Positions 1 to 14,500 are shown, numbered from the stretch's first letter. The stretch: DNA of 64,000 bases from Conus ventricosus (GCA_018398815.1 CM031610.1:35593139-35657138); one strand, 5' to 3'. Translations and numbers: made by a program. The notes: a model not told the origin generated them from the sequence alone.

Positions 1-98
1 TAAACGTCATAGTTGGGGGATGACCTGACCTGTGCTCACTTCCATTTGCTTCTTCTGAGCGCTGTTCAGTAACGTGGTTTTTATCGATTTTATTCCGA

Positions 99-377
99 TT
101 GTTTTTTCCATTCACTATGATGCCACAACCAAGCACTTCACATACTCGACCTCGCCGTACATTTACCACAGATCAGGAGCTGGAAATATTGAATAGACGG
201 TCAGTTGATCCTGATTCAGATGAAGGAGACCCAGATGGTGACCAGGAAACATTATGGGATAGCGAGAGCTTGACCGAATTACTGCAAAGTGAGGCGATGG
301 ACGCGTGCCAAGTGGTAGGGAACGAGAGATCAGAGCAGACGCAGGCTCAGCGCGTGTGCCCAGTGTTTTGGCATTGA
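99..377 (+). CDS. Unrecognised 92-codon ORF, acidic
   Basis: Starts ATG and reads MFFPFTMMPQPSTSHTRPRR..., then an acidic stretch DPDSDEGDPDGD. The Ser/Thr/Pro then acidic composition is reminiscent of the unstructured N-terminus of transposase-derived proteins, but no domain is visible and no downstream coding was found. It lies antisense to the expected USP47 3' part and may be spurious. Confidence 0.2.
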   Translation: MFFPFTMMPQPSTSHTRPRRTFTTDQELEILNRRSVDPDSDEGDPDGDQETLWDSESLTELLQSEAMDACQVVGNERSEQTQAQRVCPVFWH

Positions 378-661
378 GCCAACCAGCAGTGACTGACAGT
401 TGAAAGTGTATGTGAGGGGGCGAGCAAGATGAATAGCCAAGACTAGTAAAAGGCAATGAACTTCAAAACACAGCTGGCTTGCATGTGAGGTTGAAGAGGG
501 TGTGGCCAACTGACACGTGTCAGAGGTGAGCAGTAGAGATGTGTTTGAGTGGGAATTATGATCAGCGTGAACGGCTCCCAAGGTTCCAGAGACCAACAGG
601 CAAGTGAATGACTTCGTTTTCATTAAAAAAAAATATTGCTTTCAACAGTGAGAGTGAAAAG

Positions 662-662
662 G

Positions 663-755
<93 letters not shown>
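662..755. repeat. (GT)n microsatellite
   Basis: About 94 bp of almost uninterrupted GT with a single GA interruption. ORFs across it are artefacts of the dinucleotide. Confidence 0.98.
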
Positions 756-757
<2 letters not shown>

Positions 758-1102
758 CTCTGCTATTGGAGTAGCTGGACTTATGGCCGTTTCTTCCATT
801 TTTCTGTTGGATATACCATACTTTCTGATCTTCATTTGTGAGTGAAGTATTTTTCCTCCCTTGAGAGTTTGTTGGCATGTTTTCTTCTTTTTCATGTTGA
901 GAAGAAAGATAACACTCATTTTTTTTTATTCTGCCTTTTTTTTTACACTTGAAATTACTAACCATTACTAACATGTTATAATAAAAATACAGAGTATCTC
1001 CTCCATTTTACAAAAAAAATAGCATGAACAAGAAAACACACACACATACATACACACATTCAGAAACAATGAAAGATGAGGCTGGAAGACAAGAGAACTG
1101 AC

Positions 1103-1222
1103 CTTATTGCTCTTAAAGAAGCCCTCAGCCTTCAAGGTCTTGGCAGGGACGACCAACAGGCGGAGGTCATTGTGAAATCTTTCCAGAACCAGCCGCATGG
1201 AGCCCACCGGCAAACCAAGCAC
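1103..1222 (-). CDS. USP47: USP47 exon ([11 protein letters not shown]...KTLKAEGFF)
   Basis: 120 bp, phase 0 to 0; acceptor GAACAG, donor GTCAGT. It encodes [20 protein letters not shown], then [20 protein letters not shown]. Human has MRIVLERCYNDLRLL and [13 protein letters not shown]. This is the last exon seen; the following VFVES-type exon is not in 1-1102. Confidence 0.95.
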
Positions 1223-2129
1223 CTGTTCACACCAACTGACGCTTCAACATTTGCAGTATGTCCCTTTGTTTAGCAGTCACACTCAATATATCATTATATA
1301 ATAATAAAATAAATAATAATAATAAATGAATACTTATATAGCGCCTATTCTCAGCTAGAGGCCAAGCTCTAAGTGCTTCACAATCAACACTCCTTTACAC
1401 AACGGGCTGCCTACCTGGGTAGTGCCGACTAAAGAGCTGCCAGCTGGCGCTTCATTCAGTCGTTTCCCGTGTCATCCAGTCAGTATCGTTCAATATCGAT
1501 CACTCATTTTCCTTACTTCCTTCACTCTTTCCATTTCTCACGCAGGGTGCATGCTATGTGAAACATGTCATCCATACCAACGGCCAAACTGGCCTACTCT
1601 TCCCAAAGTTGGTGATGGGATTTTACATGTGTGCAAAATGTTATGCGTGCGTTCACACACGGAACCTCGGTTTATAGTCTCATTCGAAGGACTGTATGGG
1701 TAATGGAGTCAGAACCAATGTTAACTCCAAGGGAAAAATCCCCCTGCACCGAAACACCCCGGCAGAGGTTCGAACCCGCAACCCCAGGATCACCAACATT
1801 ATGAGTCAGGTGCTCTACCAACTGAGCTATGCCGTTTTATGAATGTATGGCACCTCACATATCAACTGTCCAAACCAGCTAGGCTTGTGAGCAGCATTTT
1901 CGTTACCTGAGAGCATCTAAACTGTTTGACAGACCAGTCAGGTAATGGGGTTATATGAACAGTCATTTTGCCCCACAAGAGATTATCATATAAGGAAGGA
2001 AAAAGTTTTCTGAATTATTTGTCCAGTTTTTTTTTTTTCCCATCAATAGAATATTTTCTCTTTAGGGGCTAAATTTCAAAGTAACTATGACAGATATAAA
2101 AAGAGAGACGTGTGTGTGTGTGTGTGTGT

Positions 2130-2195
<66 letters not shown>

Positions 2196-5100
2196 GTGTA
2201 TGTGTGTGTGTGTGTGTGTGCATGAAAGAGACCCAGTCTCACCTACTACTAAATTGTCCCAAGAACCCATAAAGACCCATAGACACAACGTGGCAGCTAG
2301 GACAGATAAGTAAGAGAAAAATTTTTTTTACAACTTACACTGGTTATTTAACAACGTACTATTAAGTGTGTTGTCTGGTGAATTAACAGAAAGACAGTTT
2401 GAAAAAAAATAGTTATGTTTGTATAATATGCATAACTTCTGAACAGTAGTATTTGAACATGATATGCAGAGTAAAAATTTTTAGTAATTGAATAAATAAT
2501 ATAAAACAGAACTGGTGTGCTTGTGAGTGTTTGATTAGGTGCTTACTTGTCTAGAATGTGAAAGTAACAGGTGAAAACAGGTGGCACATCCTGCTCGTCA
2601 TTCTCAAGAGCTTTTTCACAAATAATCCAGTCAATAATATTCCACAGTATCAAGAAATAAGTTACAACCTTTTTCAAAGGAAAGTCAGTGTGGATTATAC
2701 CAGTCTTCCATGCAGGTAATCCAGGTAAGAATGAATAAAGTACAGTTCAGTTTTCACTTTGAAATCAAGTGCTGATAAAAAAAAAAAAAGGTCACTATCA
2801 ACAAATGTAATAGTTAGCCCACAATGTCATCGTTAATGTTTGAAAGGTTTAGGATCATCTGGAAGTGCTTCACTGAGTTTTTCTTCACCACTGAATGGCA
2901 TGTTAAAATTCCCCTCACCCTTAGGCACTCATTGTCCTTGTTGATCTCAAAATCACGATTACATGGTGCTTGATCTAAATCAAAATTATCACACACCACA
3001 CCCAGTTTATTCAAAATGTCCGTAACTTCTTCTTCACTTGCTCTTTCCACAACAGCATCAGCAAAAACATCTTCAAACAAGTTCCTAATTCTATCATATC
3101 CTCCTTTGGGTGCCACCATTGTTGTTTTGCCAGACAATTCGAGTCGCACTATGCATTACAAGCTGCTACAAACTATAAACTAAGCTAAAATGCTGAAAAT
3201 CCATGTTCCAGGGCATGTTCAGTCATTCACGCAAATTAGTTTGTCACTGAGCCATAGTTTTGTGTCTGTGTGTGTCGGTGAAATGGGGAGTTTGTATTAT
3301 ACTCCCCGTTTGGCTAGTATACTTACCATGTCAGACCATAGCATTCCACGGCAGTTAGTCAGCTCTGCCAGGCCGAGATTTTTTGTGGCTAATGCCGTAA
3401 TAAGACCATCACGTGACGGCCACACTACTTCCGCCAGGAAGAAGCCGGTGTAAACTTCCTGTTCCTCATTCAACCTCGGCCTCCTGCCTAACAAGGACAG
3501 GGTTTTTGCTCTGTCTCGCCTATATTTCTGTTTTTGTAGGGATTGCTTGTGTGCTTGCCTTCTTTACTTGTTCTGTTGTGGCTTACGTTAGACTGTGGGT
3601 ACCTTTGCCGTGTGAGGCTTATGGATGGCGCTTTGTTTCATTTTATTCACGCTCTAACGGCATGACGGCTCACGATTTCTCTTCACCCACTGTTCTCCAT
3701 TCGTCCCTTACTCGCCGGTGTGGGAACGCGTCACCCTTGTAATAACGCGTTCCCCGCTCTCTCATTATTCTCTTCCCCTTATCCTTTGATTTCCATTGAT
3801 CTCGGCGCTTTGTTTATCAGCTCAGTCATTCACTTCGACGATCGATCTTCGTCAGTCACTCGAGCCGCCATCTTTATTCTCACCATTCCGGCCGACCCCG
3901 GCGTGGTTGTCCTCCTTCGTCGTCCCTGTTCACTGCTATGGAGGTTTTCCTCCTCTATTATTATCGCCTTCTTTTCCTTGTATCACTACTCCTGATCGTC
4001 GTCTTCGATCGCTCGTCATGTACGGTCGATCGGGTTTGTACCCACATCGCTACCATCAAAATAGGATGGCGGGTGTTTTAAGAAAGAAGAAGAAGAAGAG
4101 TTCGCCTTTCGATCTCCCATCACTCATTCATTTAAGCCAATAACAAGCATTTGTTATCCTAAATTTCTGCTCACTCACGACAAGGTCCGGGCGCCACCGT
4201 TCCAGGGCGTCCAGGTCCCCCAAAGAGGAGACCGGGACTTCTAGTTTCACAAGGCTCACCCTTGTGTGACTTATGTCGTGACAACCAGTAACGGACATGA
4301 CGTAGTGGCATGACTTACGTCGTGACAACCAGCGTAAAGGTTAAAGTAGTTTTACAATACACTTGTTTGTACACAATACTAGAAGACCCTCCCATTTCCC
4401 TGCTTGGCCAGGATAAGGTGCGAAAACTGAGCCATATGTTTGAATGCGGTGTAATGAAAAGAACTCATTAAGGGCGATCATTATTCCAGCACGATCAGCT
4501 GTGGATGCAAAATCAGCTCCCTGCTTTCTCTCTCTCTCTTTTTTTCTTTTTTTTTTTTGAAATTGAGATATGGCAATGTTTCATGCCAAGTACAGATAAG
4601 GCTTTTGTTGAGACAGGTAAGTGTGAAAAAAATTAACAACTTTGCCTGCAGTGAATCTGTCGCAAGTCTTCATTGTTGTCTAGCTCATGAGAACTGTTGG
4701 ACATACAGACATTACACACACTATTGCGTGATGGAAAAGATGGCTAGAATCAAGCTATAATGACCTGAGAAAGCAGCGACTTGAACTCTTCCACAGTCTG
4801 AACAAGGTAAGCTCGCACACTGACTGGGGGTCGGATGGTCTCTGTCTGAATGTCCACCAAGAACACTTTCACCGTCACACCTGTAATGCACACACACAAT
4901 TAGAGTGTAATAAAAGCCCTGCAACCATAAAGAGCCTCAAAAACAAACAAACAAAATCAAAATAACAATAAACAACCCCACCATCAATATCCACCCACAA
5001 GAACTACATCAAACAAAAATGTTCATATTGGTAAGAAAATGCCAACAAATATAATTATCTATCTAACAATCCATCTAAAGCAAAAACAAACAAAAAAACA

Positions 5101-8100
5101 CCACTGAACAATCAGTATCTTGAACAAGCCATTATCAGGATTGAAAAAAAATGGACAGCAGGGAGCTCACTTCATCTCAATCCCCAGCAAGATCAGCCAG
5201 AGTGATCTTCCCTAATGAGTTTACAACACTGTGCCTTCTTTGAACTAGCCCCGTCTTCCCCACTAGGGTGGGGGATGGGAGAGCGTCCGAGCGTTTGGAC
5301 AAGTGAGTATATTGTAAAACTACTTTTAAAAACAAAATTCCTTTTTCTTATACTTACCTGTCCAAACAAATGTCTGAATATCGAAAAGGGCGGTGGGAAC
5401 ATGCTCATCCCAACACAGTTTATTTCTTGTTATTATTCACATGAGAAAGTCTCTGTACAGTTCCATGAGAAAGTCTCTGGACAGTTCCACAGCCAGAGGC
5501 TCAAATGGCCTGTAAGAGAGATCTTCCTGAATAATCTGGGGGTTGAAATGCATAGATCTTGCTCTCCCTAAATGCTCAAATATAAGCTAGTAAAATCAAG
5601 AAAAGATAAAACATTAGCAGGATCAGGGAAAGGAGAAGACCCAAAACAAAACAAAAACTGGTGCTAATAGTACTTTGTGGAAAGAGTGCTTCAGCACTGT
5701 CTAGAGTAACTTTGTACTAATACTATACTAATTTTGTTTAATTTATGCATAATTTTATTCAATTAAGTCGAATGACAAGATACCGAGAAGACCGTTTCTC
5801 CAATTCCAGGTCCTCCACTATTCAATATCTCTTGATAATGTTCAAAATAAAGTCACTTACACATAACGCAGCCGATAACAAAATGCTGCTCCATTCTTTA
5901 CACTTTTGACCATTGACTGCTAAAAAAACCCTCATGACATCCAATCCTAGAGCAATATCATATCTTTCATGTTGTTGATCCCACACGATGGCTGTTCCAT
6001 TCTCTTCTAGGACCCCAAACCAGACCACTAATATGCATTTGTTTACCTCCAGGTTTGTATGGCTGGAACACCTGGTCAGGCCGGCGGGTCTCCAGCAGCA
6101 GGTCAAAGTTATAGTTGGCCTTGATTCCGCCCAAGATGGTGGCCATCGGCAGGTTCTCCTCGCCGTCATATGAGCGTTCCAGCGAGTCCAGGTACTCGTC
6201 ATACTTGACCAGGCGACAGCATGACACGTCCACCAGGCTCTCCAGCTCAAACAACTTGAACAGACCAACTCTTCATGAGCGACAATTCAAATATGGCCTG
6301 GTTGTTAAACTTTTTTATGTTTTTACTAATTAAATATAACTCTCAGAACAAAACAAAAACAACCAGCCTACCTCTTTTAAAAGCTGTGAATGACAAGCCC
6401 TTACAGACTGAAAATATTAACATGCATTAAACCTGGCTCTAAAAGCTTACTTACTGGCGTTGTTTTAGATACAAGATCACAGAGCCTGCTGGAACAGCAG
6501 CTTTAAACAAAACAAAACACAAAAAAACAAACAACAACAAAAAACCCAAATCAATTTTAGAGTTTGTAACCATCTACACACTTAACAACAAACAGAACAC
6601 CTCATATTTAAAAAGATTACCTCGTAATTAACCCGCTTTAGTATGCACTTACCTTAGCTTAGTTACGCCGAAAACCCATCGGCAAGGTAAGTAACTCCGT
6701 AATTTGAACATGGTTACCCAATTAAAAAATTAATTTAAAAGAGAGGAAAGGAAATAGTCAAATGAAAATAATTTTTAAAAGTCCTACGAATATATATGTT
6801 GCTATATCATAAGTTTGAAGAACATCACATGAGCCATTTACTCGGGGAAAAAAAAAAAAATCTTCTTCAGAACTTTCTTCCGAATCATACCTGGAACCTC
6901 ATCCCAGTCGAAATCTAGGTCACTCTAAGCTTCATTACCCAGCACTTTCACCAAGTCTTATGCCGTAAATCCTACAAATCACAGTATCTTCATCACTAGA
7001 TCCCGTTATAGAACGGCAGAAATCAATGTTAGCGATGGCGAAAAACAGCATTTCGACCACAAAACTTTAAAAATTCGTAACTCGAGAACTACGGCACGTA
7101 TCGACTCGCGGTTTTTTTGCAAACGGAAGTAAATGGCCACAGGAAGAAGGAAGTCACGTTCTCGCGAGACTTCCTTTTCTACGAGAAATATGGCGGCCCA
7201 TTGTTGCCACGTGTTTTACCGGGCGCTGGCAGGCGCTCAGCGTTTTGGCTGTGTGATTTCCGGTTGGGCGCTAGCGGGCGCTCCACTGTCAAGAGGGTTA
7301 AAAAGATTATGCTCAGTTCAACATGCCAATAATTTCCACCATCAGCAATAACGACAAATACTCAATCCAAGTTATCATTATGTCAAAGCCAATTGAAATC
7401 CAACCCAACAATGGCAAATAAAATAAAGTCTGCATTTTGGAAACAAATAGCAGTTTCAAAGCATGCATCCCAGGTATCCCTTATGAACCAAAAAAAGGAC
7501 TTTAAAGGACCAATAAAGGACCCTACCAAAATAAAACAGGACCTACCGGAATATCTTCTACTGTCTGTGTTTTTCAACATTTGCTTCAGCTCTTCTCGTT
7601 TGTTGACAAGTTCCTTCTCTAAGAGGGTCACAGTTTCTTGTTTATTTTTGGAAGAACTACAAAGTTCATTGGCTTGTCCTAAGAGCCTCAAGCTGCTTTG
7701 CTGCTGGGCTTTGAGGCATAGTGCATCAGCTTCAAACAGCAACTGTTTGGCATCCTTTTCAGTGGCTGTCTTTCTCCTCTTGAGGGTGTGGATCTCTTCC
7801 TCACACACACACACTCATGCAAGCACCCACACACACTCACACCACCAGACCTGTTTACCCCTCACTTCACCTTTCAGTGGTCAAGGCGACCCAAGTCATA
7901 GTTTTGGAGCTCAACCGTCAGTAGTCACAGCCACTGCATATTCTGGATCCACCAACTATCTCTTTCAGTTTCCTCCTTCCCTTTTCTGTTGTCCATCCCT
8001 TACCCTTCCACCACTGCACTGCCCAGCAACTAAACTAGCATGGTGTCAGGTTTCACACACCCAGGCAGGCCTTTCACACTTATTAGTCATGATGGTTGCC

Positions 8101-8185
8101 TTGCTCTGTAGTGTGTGTGTGGTGTGTGGGTGTGTGTGTGTGTTGTGTGTGTGTGTGTGTTTTGTGTGTGTGTGAGTGAGTGAGC

Positions 8186-8231
<46 letters not shown>

Positions 8232-8476
8232 TGTGTGTGTGTGTGAGTGAGCGTGTGTGTGTTGTGTGTGTGTGTGTGTGTGTGTGGGTGTGTGTGTGTG
8301 TGTGTGTGTGTGTTTTGTGTGTGTGTGTGTGTGTGTGTGAAAGGGATGGAACCAGCATGCATGTCTGACAGAAGGGGCATAATCAGAACAAGCTTATCTA
8401 CTCTGTTTACTTCCCTTGCTTGGGCTGTCACTATCGACCTTTCTTTTTTTTTTTGGTCCACCCCCCCCCTCCCCCC

Positions 8477-8522
<46 letters not shown>

Positions 8523-11500
8523 ACGGTTCGAGATTGTATGACCATAGGACCATAATTAACGGACCATTTCCGTGGAAACTATTCATGATTCTGTAGAGGT
8601 ACACACTCTGACGCACCACACACACAGGTCTTATCTGACATGCTTGGAGTGGACGCTGAAACATGTGTCGGTTTAGGTTGTCGAGTTGGCTATGAATCAT
8701 CATGACTCTGAGGCTGCGCTGAACCACCAGCGAAAAAAATCAGCAACACTGCATCTACTGTCAGTTTGATGCTGTTTCTCTTTCCTCTGATGCTTCACAC
8801 TTTTTGCGTGTTGCTTTAGCATGGATTCTCCCACTGAGGCGATGTTTACGGAGCAATCGCAAAACGCACAGCACCCTACATGTTTGTCACTCAGAACTTT
8901 CCGCACCCAGTCCTTGTAATCTTGTCTCTCAGCCAACGATCTTGAAAAGAACATTTGCCCGGCATTGTGGACGAAAAACTGGGCTCAAAATTTTCAGCAG
9001 GTAAACACGTGTGAACGATGCAAGATGGCGCCTGGAAGTATCGTCAAATCTCGAACGCGAGAGTTGCGAGGAAACAGGCTGCGAGAAGCATCGTCTGCTT
9101 GCGCGACCCGACAGAAATGCCGATCTTTTGATTTCATACCTGAAGTTCTTTTCTTCTTTTCCGCAACCGAAAATATTCTTTTGTATCGCAAAATTAAAAG
9201 ACTTTAACTGACCAAATTGCATTTTAAAGGCCCTTGACAAAATATTAAAGGACTTCTTGGTCAAATTAAAGTACTTTAAAGGCCTTTTCTGAAAAAAATT
9301 TTAAATATAAGGACTTAAAGGACTTCAAAGGACCCTACGACCCATGCAAAGGCATTCTACGAGCATCTATGATTATAAAAAAAAAAAAAAAAATTGAAGA
9401 GGGAGAGCCATCAGTAAAAGTGTTCTCTGCCTCAAGAAAGGAAGGGAACCAATTTATCGACTCATGGAGGGAAAAAAAAATATTTCAAGGGCGACTACTC
9501 TAGCAGACCAGAGGCATGGCTAGCTTTCTTGAATTTTAAGAGTGGGATCCCTATTTAAACTGTATCATGTGAAGGATTAAGGCTTTTGTTTGGTCAGGTA
9601 AGTATGAAAAAACATGCAAATCTCAATTATTATCAAATGTCATCTTGTGTGAAACTAAATCAGGTTAAATTCCTCAAACTTAAAAACAGACACACACACA
9701 AAACAAATCCCAATGTTTACAGCTGTCAAAATGGAATCAATTTCTATTTGTTTTCTTTCCAAATCATATACACACTTAGCAAAAACAAATACCATTTTCA
9801 AGGAGAGATCTTTTTCTAAATCCTGAATTTCATCATTCTGATTAAACTTCAAACAATGATAACAGTGCAAATTCTATCATCTGCCTTATGTTTATCCCTA
9901 ATAAAATCATCACACACACACTCACCTGATGCACAATGGCTGTGGCTTCAGCCAATGTTTTGTCTTTGTGGATTTCCAAACGTACTTCCATCTTTCTCTG
10001 GTCTTCAGGGTGGAACATGTACACTTTGATCTGTTGACATAAAGCCGATTTGTTTCTACATGACCACAACCAAAAAATCTTATACAATGTGTCAAATAGG
10101 TATCATTATGATATAGTTTATTGGAACATCAAAGAAAGTTTTAAAAAATGGCAGAAGACAGAAGTGACTGTCTGATTCATATGCCCATCAGTGGGTCAGC
10201 CCACTTTCTATTATTGATCTGGTCACTTTGGAAGGCTGCATTTCCAGCATGTAGCTTCAGTTCTAGCTGACACCATTTGCGCTGCCTTTAGAACAGGCTC
10301 GAAAAATTAAGATCTTTTTTGTACTGGGTGTGACTGGCAACTTCGAATGACAGTGAAAGTGACTGTACATTTGAAATGTGCACAATCTGGCAGCCAAGCT
10401 GCTACTTAATCGCCAACAGTAAGTCAGACATGTCAATCAATCAAAAACAAACAAAACCAACCCTACTAGTCCAAACTGCATGACATGTTGTGAAAAAAAA
10501 AAAAAATCAGTAGCGGGTGTAGTTCCATGAGAATATGTCTGTATGGGTGCTACTGATGTTTGTAACTGAGCACTGTGGTCACTCGCCTGCACTTTGAAGA
10601 TCTGAACATCAATCAGAATATCAGTGCTGACTCGCTCCATCTTGATCACCGGCAACTCAGTTTTCTAGTAGGCAACATGCACTGCGGTTTTCTTTTCGGG
10701 TTCTTTAATGGCCTGGCCTTTGATAGCTACATTTGGATGACTGACAATTTTAAAGACTGACAAAGTCATTCTGTGTGTGGCAGTATACTGGGAGTTAAGT
10801 GAGAGGTGATCCAATCCACAGGCAGCACAGGTGAAAGGGAAGCATGAGTACACAAACAAATCAAACAAAAATCAAACACACACACATATTTCATCCATTA
10901 TGTTCAATCAAAACAGTGGCTGTGCACGTGCACGCGTGCGCACATGCACACACATTATACCAATCATTCAAGAAAGCTACCTTGCAAGTAGATTTATCAA
11001 GCTCTCTCTTGGCGCCGTTCCTGTTCCTCTTTGTGCTGTTGATCCTGTAACTGCTGCTTCAAGGCATCAGGGAACTTGTCAGGTGACATGAAGTCTGAAA
11101 ATGACACCACCATCATCATCCATACCCGTCACGTTCCACAACTGTTGTTCCTTCATTCAGAATTTTTCTCCCTACTGCTCAATAAATCATGAACAAAGTA
11201 TTCATAAACTTGAGTGAAGGGAAGTAGAGGGTGGGCATCCTACAGGCAGACTGTAGAGATAATAGGTCTTGAACAAGGTACTGGACTGGCTACAATAACT
11301 CAGGCCTCTTGTGTGCAACCAGTGACATACCTACCATACAACCTGCTTTCACTGAACAATAATATTTCTATCAATTCAACAGCTGACTGTTAAAAACTTT
11401 ATTGGAATTTAACACACAAAACGTATTTCACACACACAAACATACGTGCATGTGCGCGTACACACACACACACTCAACTTACCAGCATTTCTCTGCTTGT

Positions 11501-14500
11501 CTATCTGGCGATACATCAACATGTACGCACTTGTGGAACTGAAAAAAGATATAGATAACATAAATGGTTTTTTCATTTAAATCAGCATCATACCTGATCA
11601 AACTCAACTAAAAAAATCAAAATTTCATGTTGATCAAATATAGGCAAAGAACCAGTTCATATCAATATATTGACAATGTTTAGAATCTATTCATAGAATA
11701 TACAGTGAAGGCAAACAAGAATTTAGCTGGCATCAAAAATAAAACATCAGGAAGCATATCAGTTTCAGACAATAAAATTCACTGCAAAGCAATAAGACAA
11801 TCTACACTCTATCAGTCACAAACTGTATTGGTCTGATAAATGCACTTAACCCCTTCACTGCTATCATATTTTGCCAAGTCTCATGCTGGACGAAACAGAA
11901 AGAGTGTTGAATCATGATAAACAGCGTTCGTCAACTGAGCATTGCAGACGACATTTTTTATGACGAACGCCGTTTATCAACAGCGCAGTGAAGAGGTTAA
12001 TTATCAAAAACTGAAATTACTGTCTTCTGAGTTAAAATAATACTAGCTTAAATCAAAAGAATCTATGTCAAAGGTTTCTCCACGAACCCAGTTTCAAGAA
12101 GACAAATGATTAGTGACAATGTTTTTTCCCAGTCATCTGCAATTCTTCTTAAGCAGCAGAACAATACACTGGAAATTACAATACCTGCTGTAAGCAGAAG
12201 AATAGTAGCTTCTACTCATGGATGATCCTCCGTAAGTCTTCTGGATGTCATCGTATGTAATCTGAGAAATGGAAACGATGATTTGCATCAATTCAAGATG
12301 CTTGAATTCAAGTCTTAAAAAGCATAAAATGAAGAGACATAGACTGCTCTCTTTTTCACAACAAACACAGATGTACATTTAAATCAGATCTTTATTCTGT
12401 ATCCCCCCCCCCCCCCCCCCCCCACCCATTACATTAGTTTCTTCTTAATTTACCTAATATCTGGATATCTATATATCTTCTTGTTTAATGCCAGCTCTTG
12501 AACCCTCTTTTTTTTATCGCAACCACAATCTGTCATAGATTATTAGGGCAAAATATTCCCTTTCCAGTCATTTTTCTTTCAGGTTTTTGTGATCCATCAT
12601 TTTCCTTCCACTGTCACCCTGATATTGATCTGCAAGTGAGAAGCTTACCTTTGACACCTGCTGGTCATTGAAGCTGTACCACTGACCATCTGTGAAGGAT
12701 CTGGGAGACATGCATATAAAAACAATTGCTGTAAATTGATTATTGATGAAAAAATTCTATCATGAAATATATTGGGGAGCAAAAAAAAAAGCTCCAAGTA
12801 TTTCTGTAACTTAATTCCAGTACCTGCAGCAGAAAGGAACCTCTGAATGTCATGTTATCATAAAACCACCCTCCAGACAGCACAATGCATTATTGCTCGT
12901 TACATTAATGACGTTCTAGGGCGTCTCCACTGATGGGTGCTCAGTAGCACCTATTCTAATGGGTGCTCAGTGGTACTCGTTTTGATAGGGGGGTTTAGTT
13001 GTTCAGTAGCACCTATTCTAATGGGTGTTCAGTGGTACTCGTTTTGATAGGGGTGCAGCGAAGAGCATCTTTCTACTGCCAATTACAGACTGAAAATGGC
13101 CCTCGGAGAAATAGAAGCCTGGACAAACAAATGGCAGGTCAAGATCAATGAGCGGAAGACAACCTACACCATCTTCTCCCTATCAAGCCTGGAACAAAAG
13201 GCCAACCTTAAGATCAACTCCCATGAACTCCAGCACGAAGACACCCCAACTTACCTTGGAGTCACCCTGGACCGCCGCCTGACCTGGAAACACCAACTAC
13301 AGAAAAGTCAGGCCAGAGCAAAAGGGCGTCTTGCACTGATGAAAAAGCTCAGTGGAACCCAGTGGGGTGCTGACCAAAGAGTTCAGAAGAGATTGTACGT
13401 CGGCAGAGTGAGACCTGTCATGGAGTATGGCCTGGCAGCAACCTCAACAGCTGCCAAGTCTCACACGGACAAGATTGCTAGGATCCAAAACCAGGCAATG
13501 AGGATCATGACCGGAGCCATGAGGACGACACCGATCAAAGAGCTGGAAACAGTCACAGGCCTGCACAGCATGGAGGACAGAAGAGATATCAAGGTCATGA
13601 CACAGGCAGCCAAGTACAAAAGACTGGAGAGCCACCCAATGAACAACAGAATGGAAAAGCCCACCAAAGGACGCCTGAAAAGGTCCAGCTTCATCCACGA
13701 AAGCAGAATACGTGAGAGAAGGAACCCTGAACTGCTGGAGCACACGGCAAGCCCATTGCCAAAGAAACCACCATCCCAGCTTGGAAGAAAGAAGCCTACC
13801 CCATCCTCCAGACTACTATCCCAGGAGTATGCAACAAGGGGACACAGGCAGACCTAGCTAGGAGGGCCCTGACACTAGCTCATATCCAAGCAAACTACCC
13901 GTCTGATCAATGGACACATGCATACACTGATGGCTCTGCCACTGAAGCAACCAGAGACGGAGGCGGAGGCGTGTATATCACGTACACGGATGGTGAAGAG
14001 CGATGCGCCATTGCGACGGGAAAGTTCTCCACAAACTTCAGGGCAGAAGCAGATGCTCTGAAGAAAGCAGCAGAGAGGCTCACCAGGAACCACAACAGGA
14101 CCCATGACAATATCGTCATCTTCACAGACGCCCTCTCTGTTCTACAGGCTCTGCAAAACCCAAAATCAAAAGAACTGGACAAGCTGTCTGGCACCCTGGC
14201 AATACTAGCAAAGAGCGCAAATCTTACCCTACAGTGGATCCCTGCACACTGCGGGGTACAGGGAAACGAGATTGCCGATGCTCTGGCCAAGGAGGGCGGA
14301 AAGCTGGACCAGACAGACACTTCCGTGTCATACAAGGACGAAAAAACCATCGTCAGGAGCATTGTCCAAAAGAAATGGTCTCAGCGGCATCCGGCATACA
14401 ACAAAAATGACAGCTACCACAGCCTGAGCAGGGCTGACCAGGTCATCATCTTGAGGCTCAGGACGGGTCACAACAGGCTGAACGCTCACCTGTATAACAA

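Larger units (their letters stand above)
7490..9345 (-). mobile_element. Relic of a BED-zinc-finger (hAT-like) DNA transposon
   Basis: Contains an N-terminal BED-type zinc-finger ORF (8700-8965) and a C-terminal coiled-coil ORF (7545-7803) of a transposase-like gene, with the catalytic middle missing. Clusters of AAAGGAC/AAAGGACCCTAC lie at both sides (7498-7541 and 9190-9335) and look like subterminal transposase-binding repeats. The GT array and a 59-bp poly-C tract have expanded inside. It lies in the USP47 intron between exons 9926 and 6254. Confidence 0.55.

Noticed and set aside
99..377. piggyBac transposase N-terminus
   Set aside because: Only compositional similarity; no DDE-type domain or TTAA ends were found around it.
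623..974. Long ORFs through (GT)n arrays (also near 2.1, 8.1-8.5, 33.5, 52.4 kb)
   Set aside because: Poly Cys-Val or His-Thr translations of dinucleotide repeats, not genes.
1740..1830. tRNA-Met gene
   Set aside because: The A and B boxes belong to a SINE head; the body continues into SINE sequence and the acceptor stem does not pair as a mature tRNA would.
7393..8175. 260-codon plus-strand ORF
   Set aside because: Antisense to the coiled-coil transposase fragment and then runs into (GT)n; no motif and low-complexity end.
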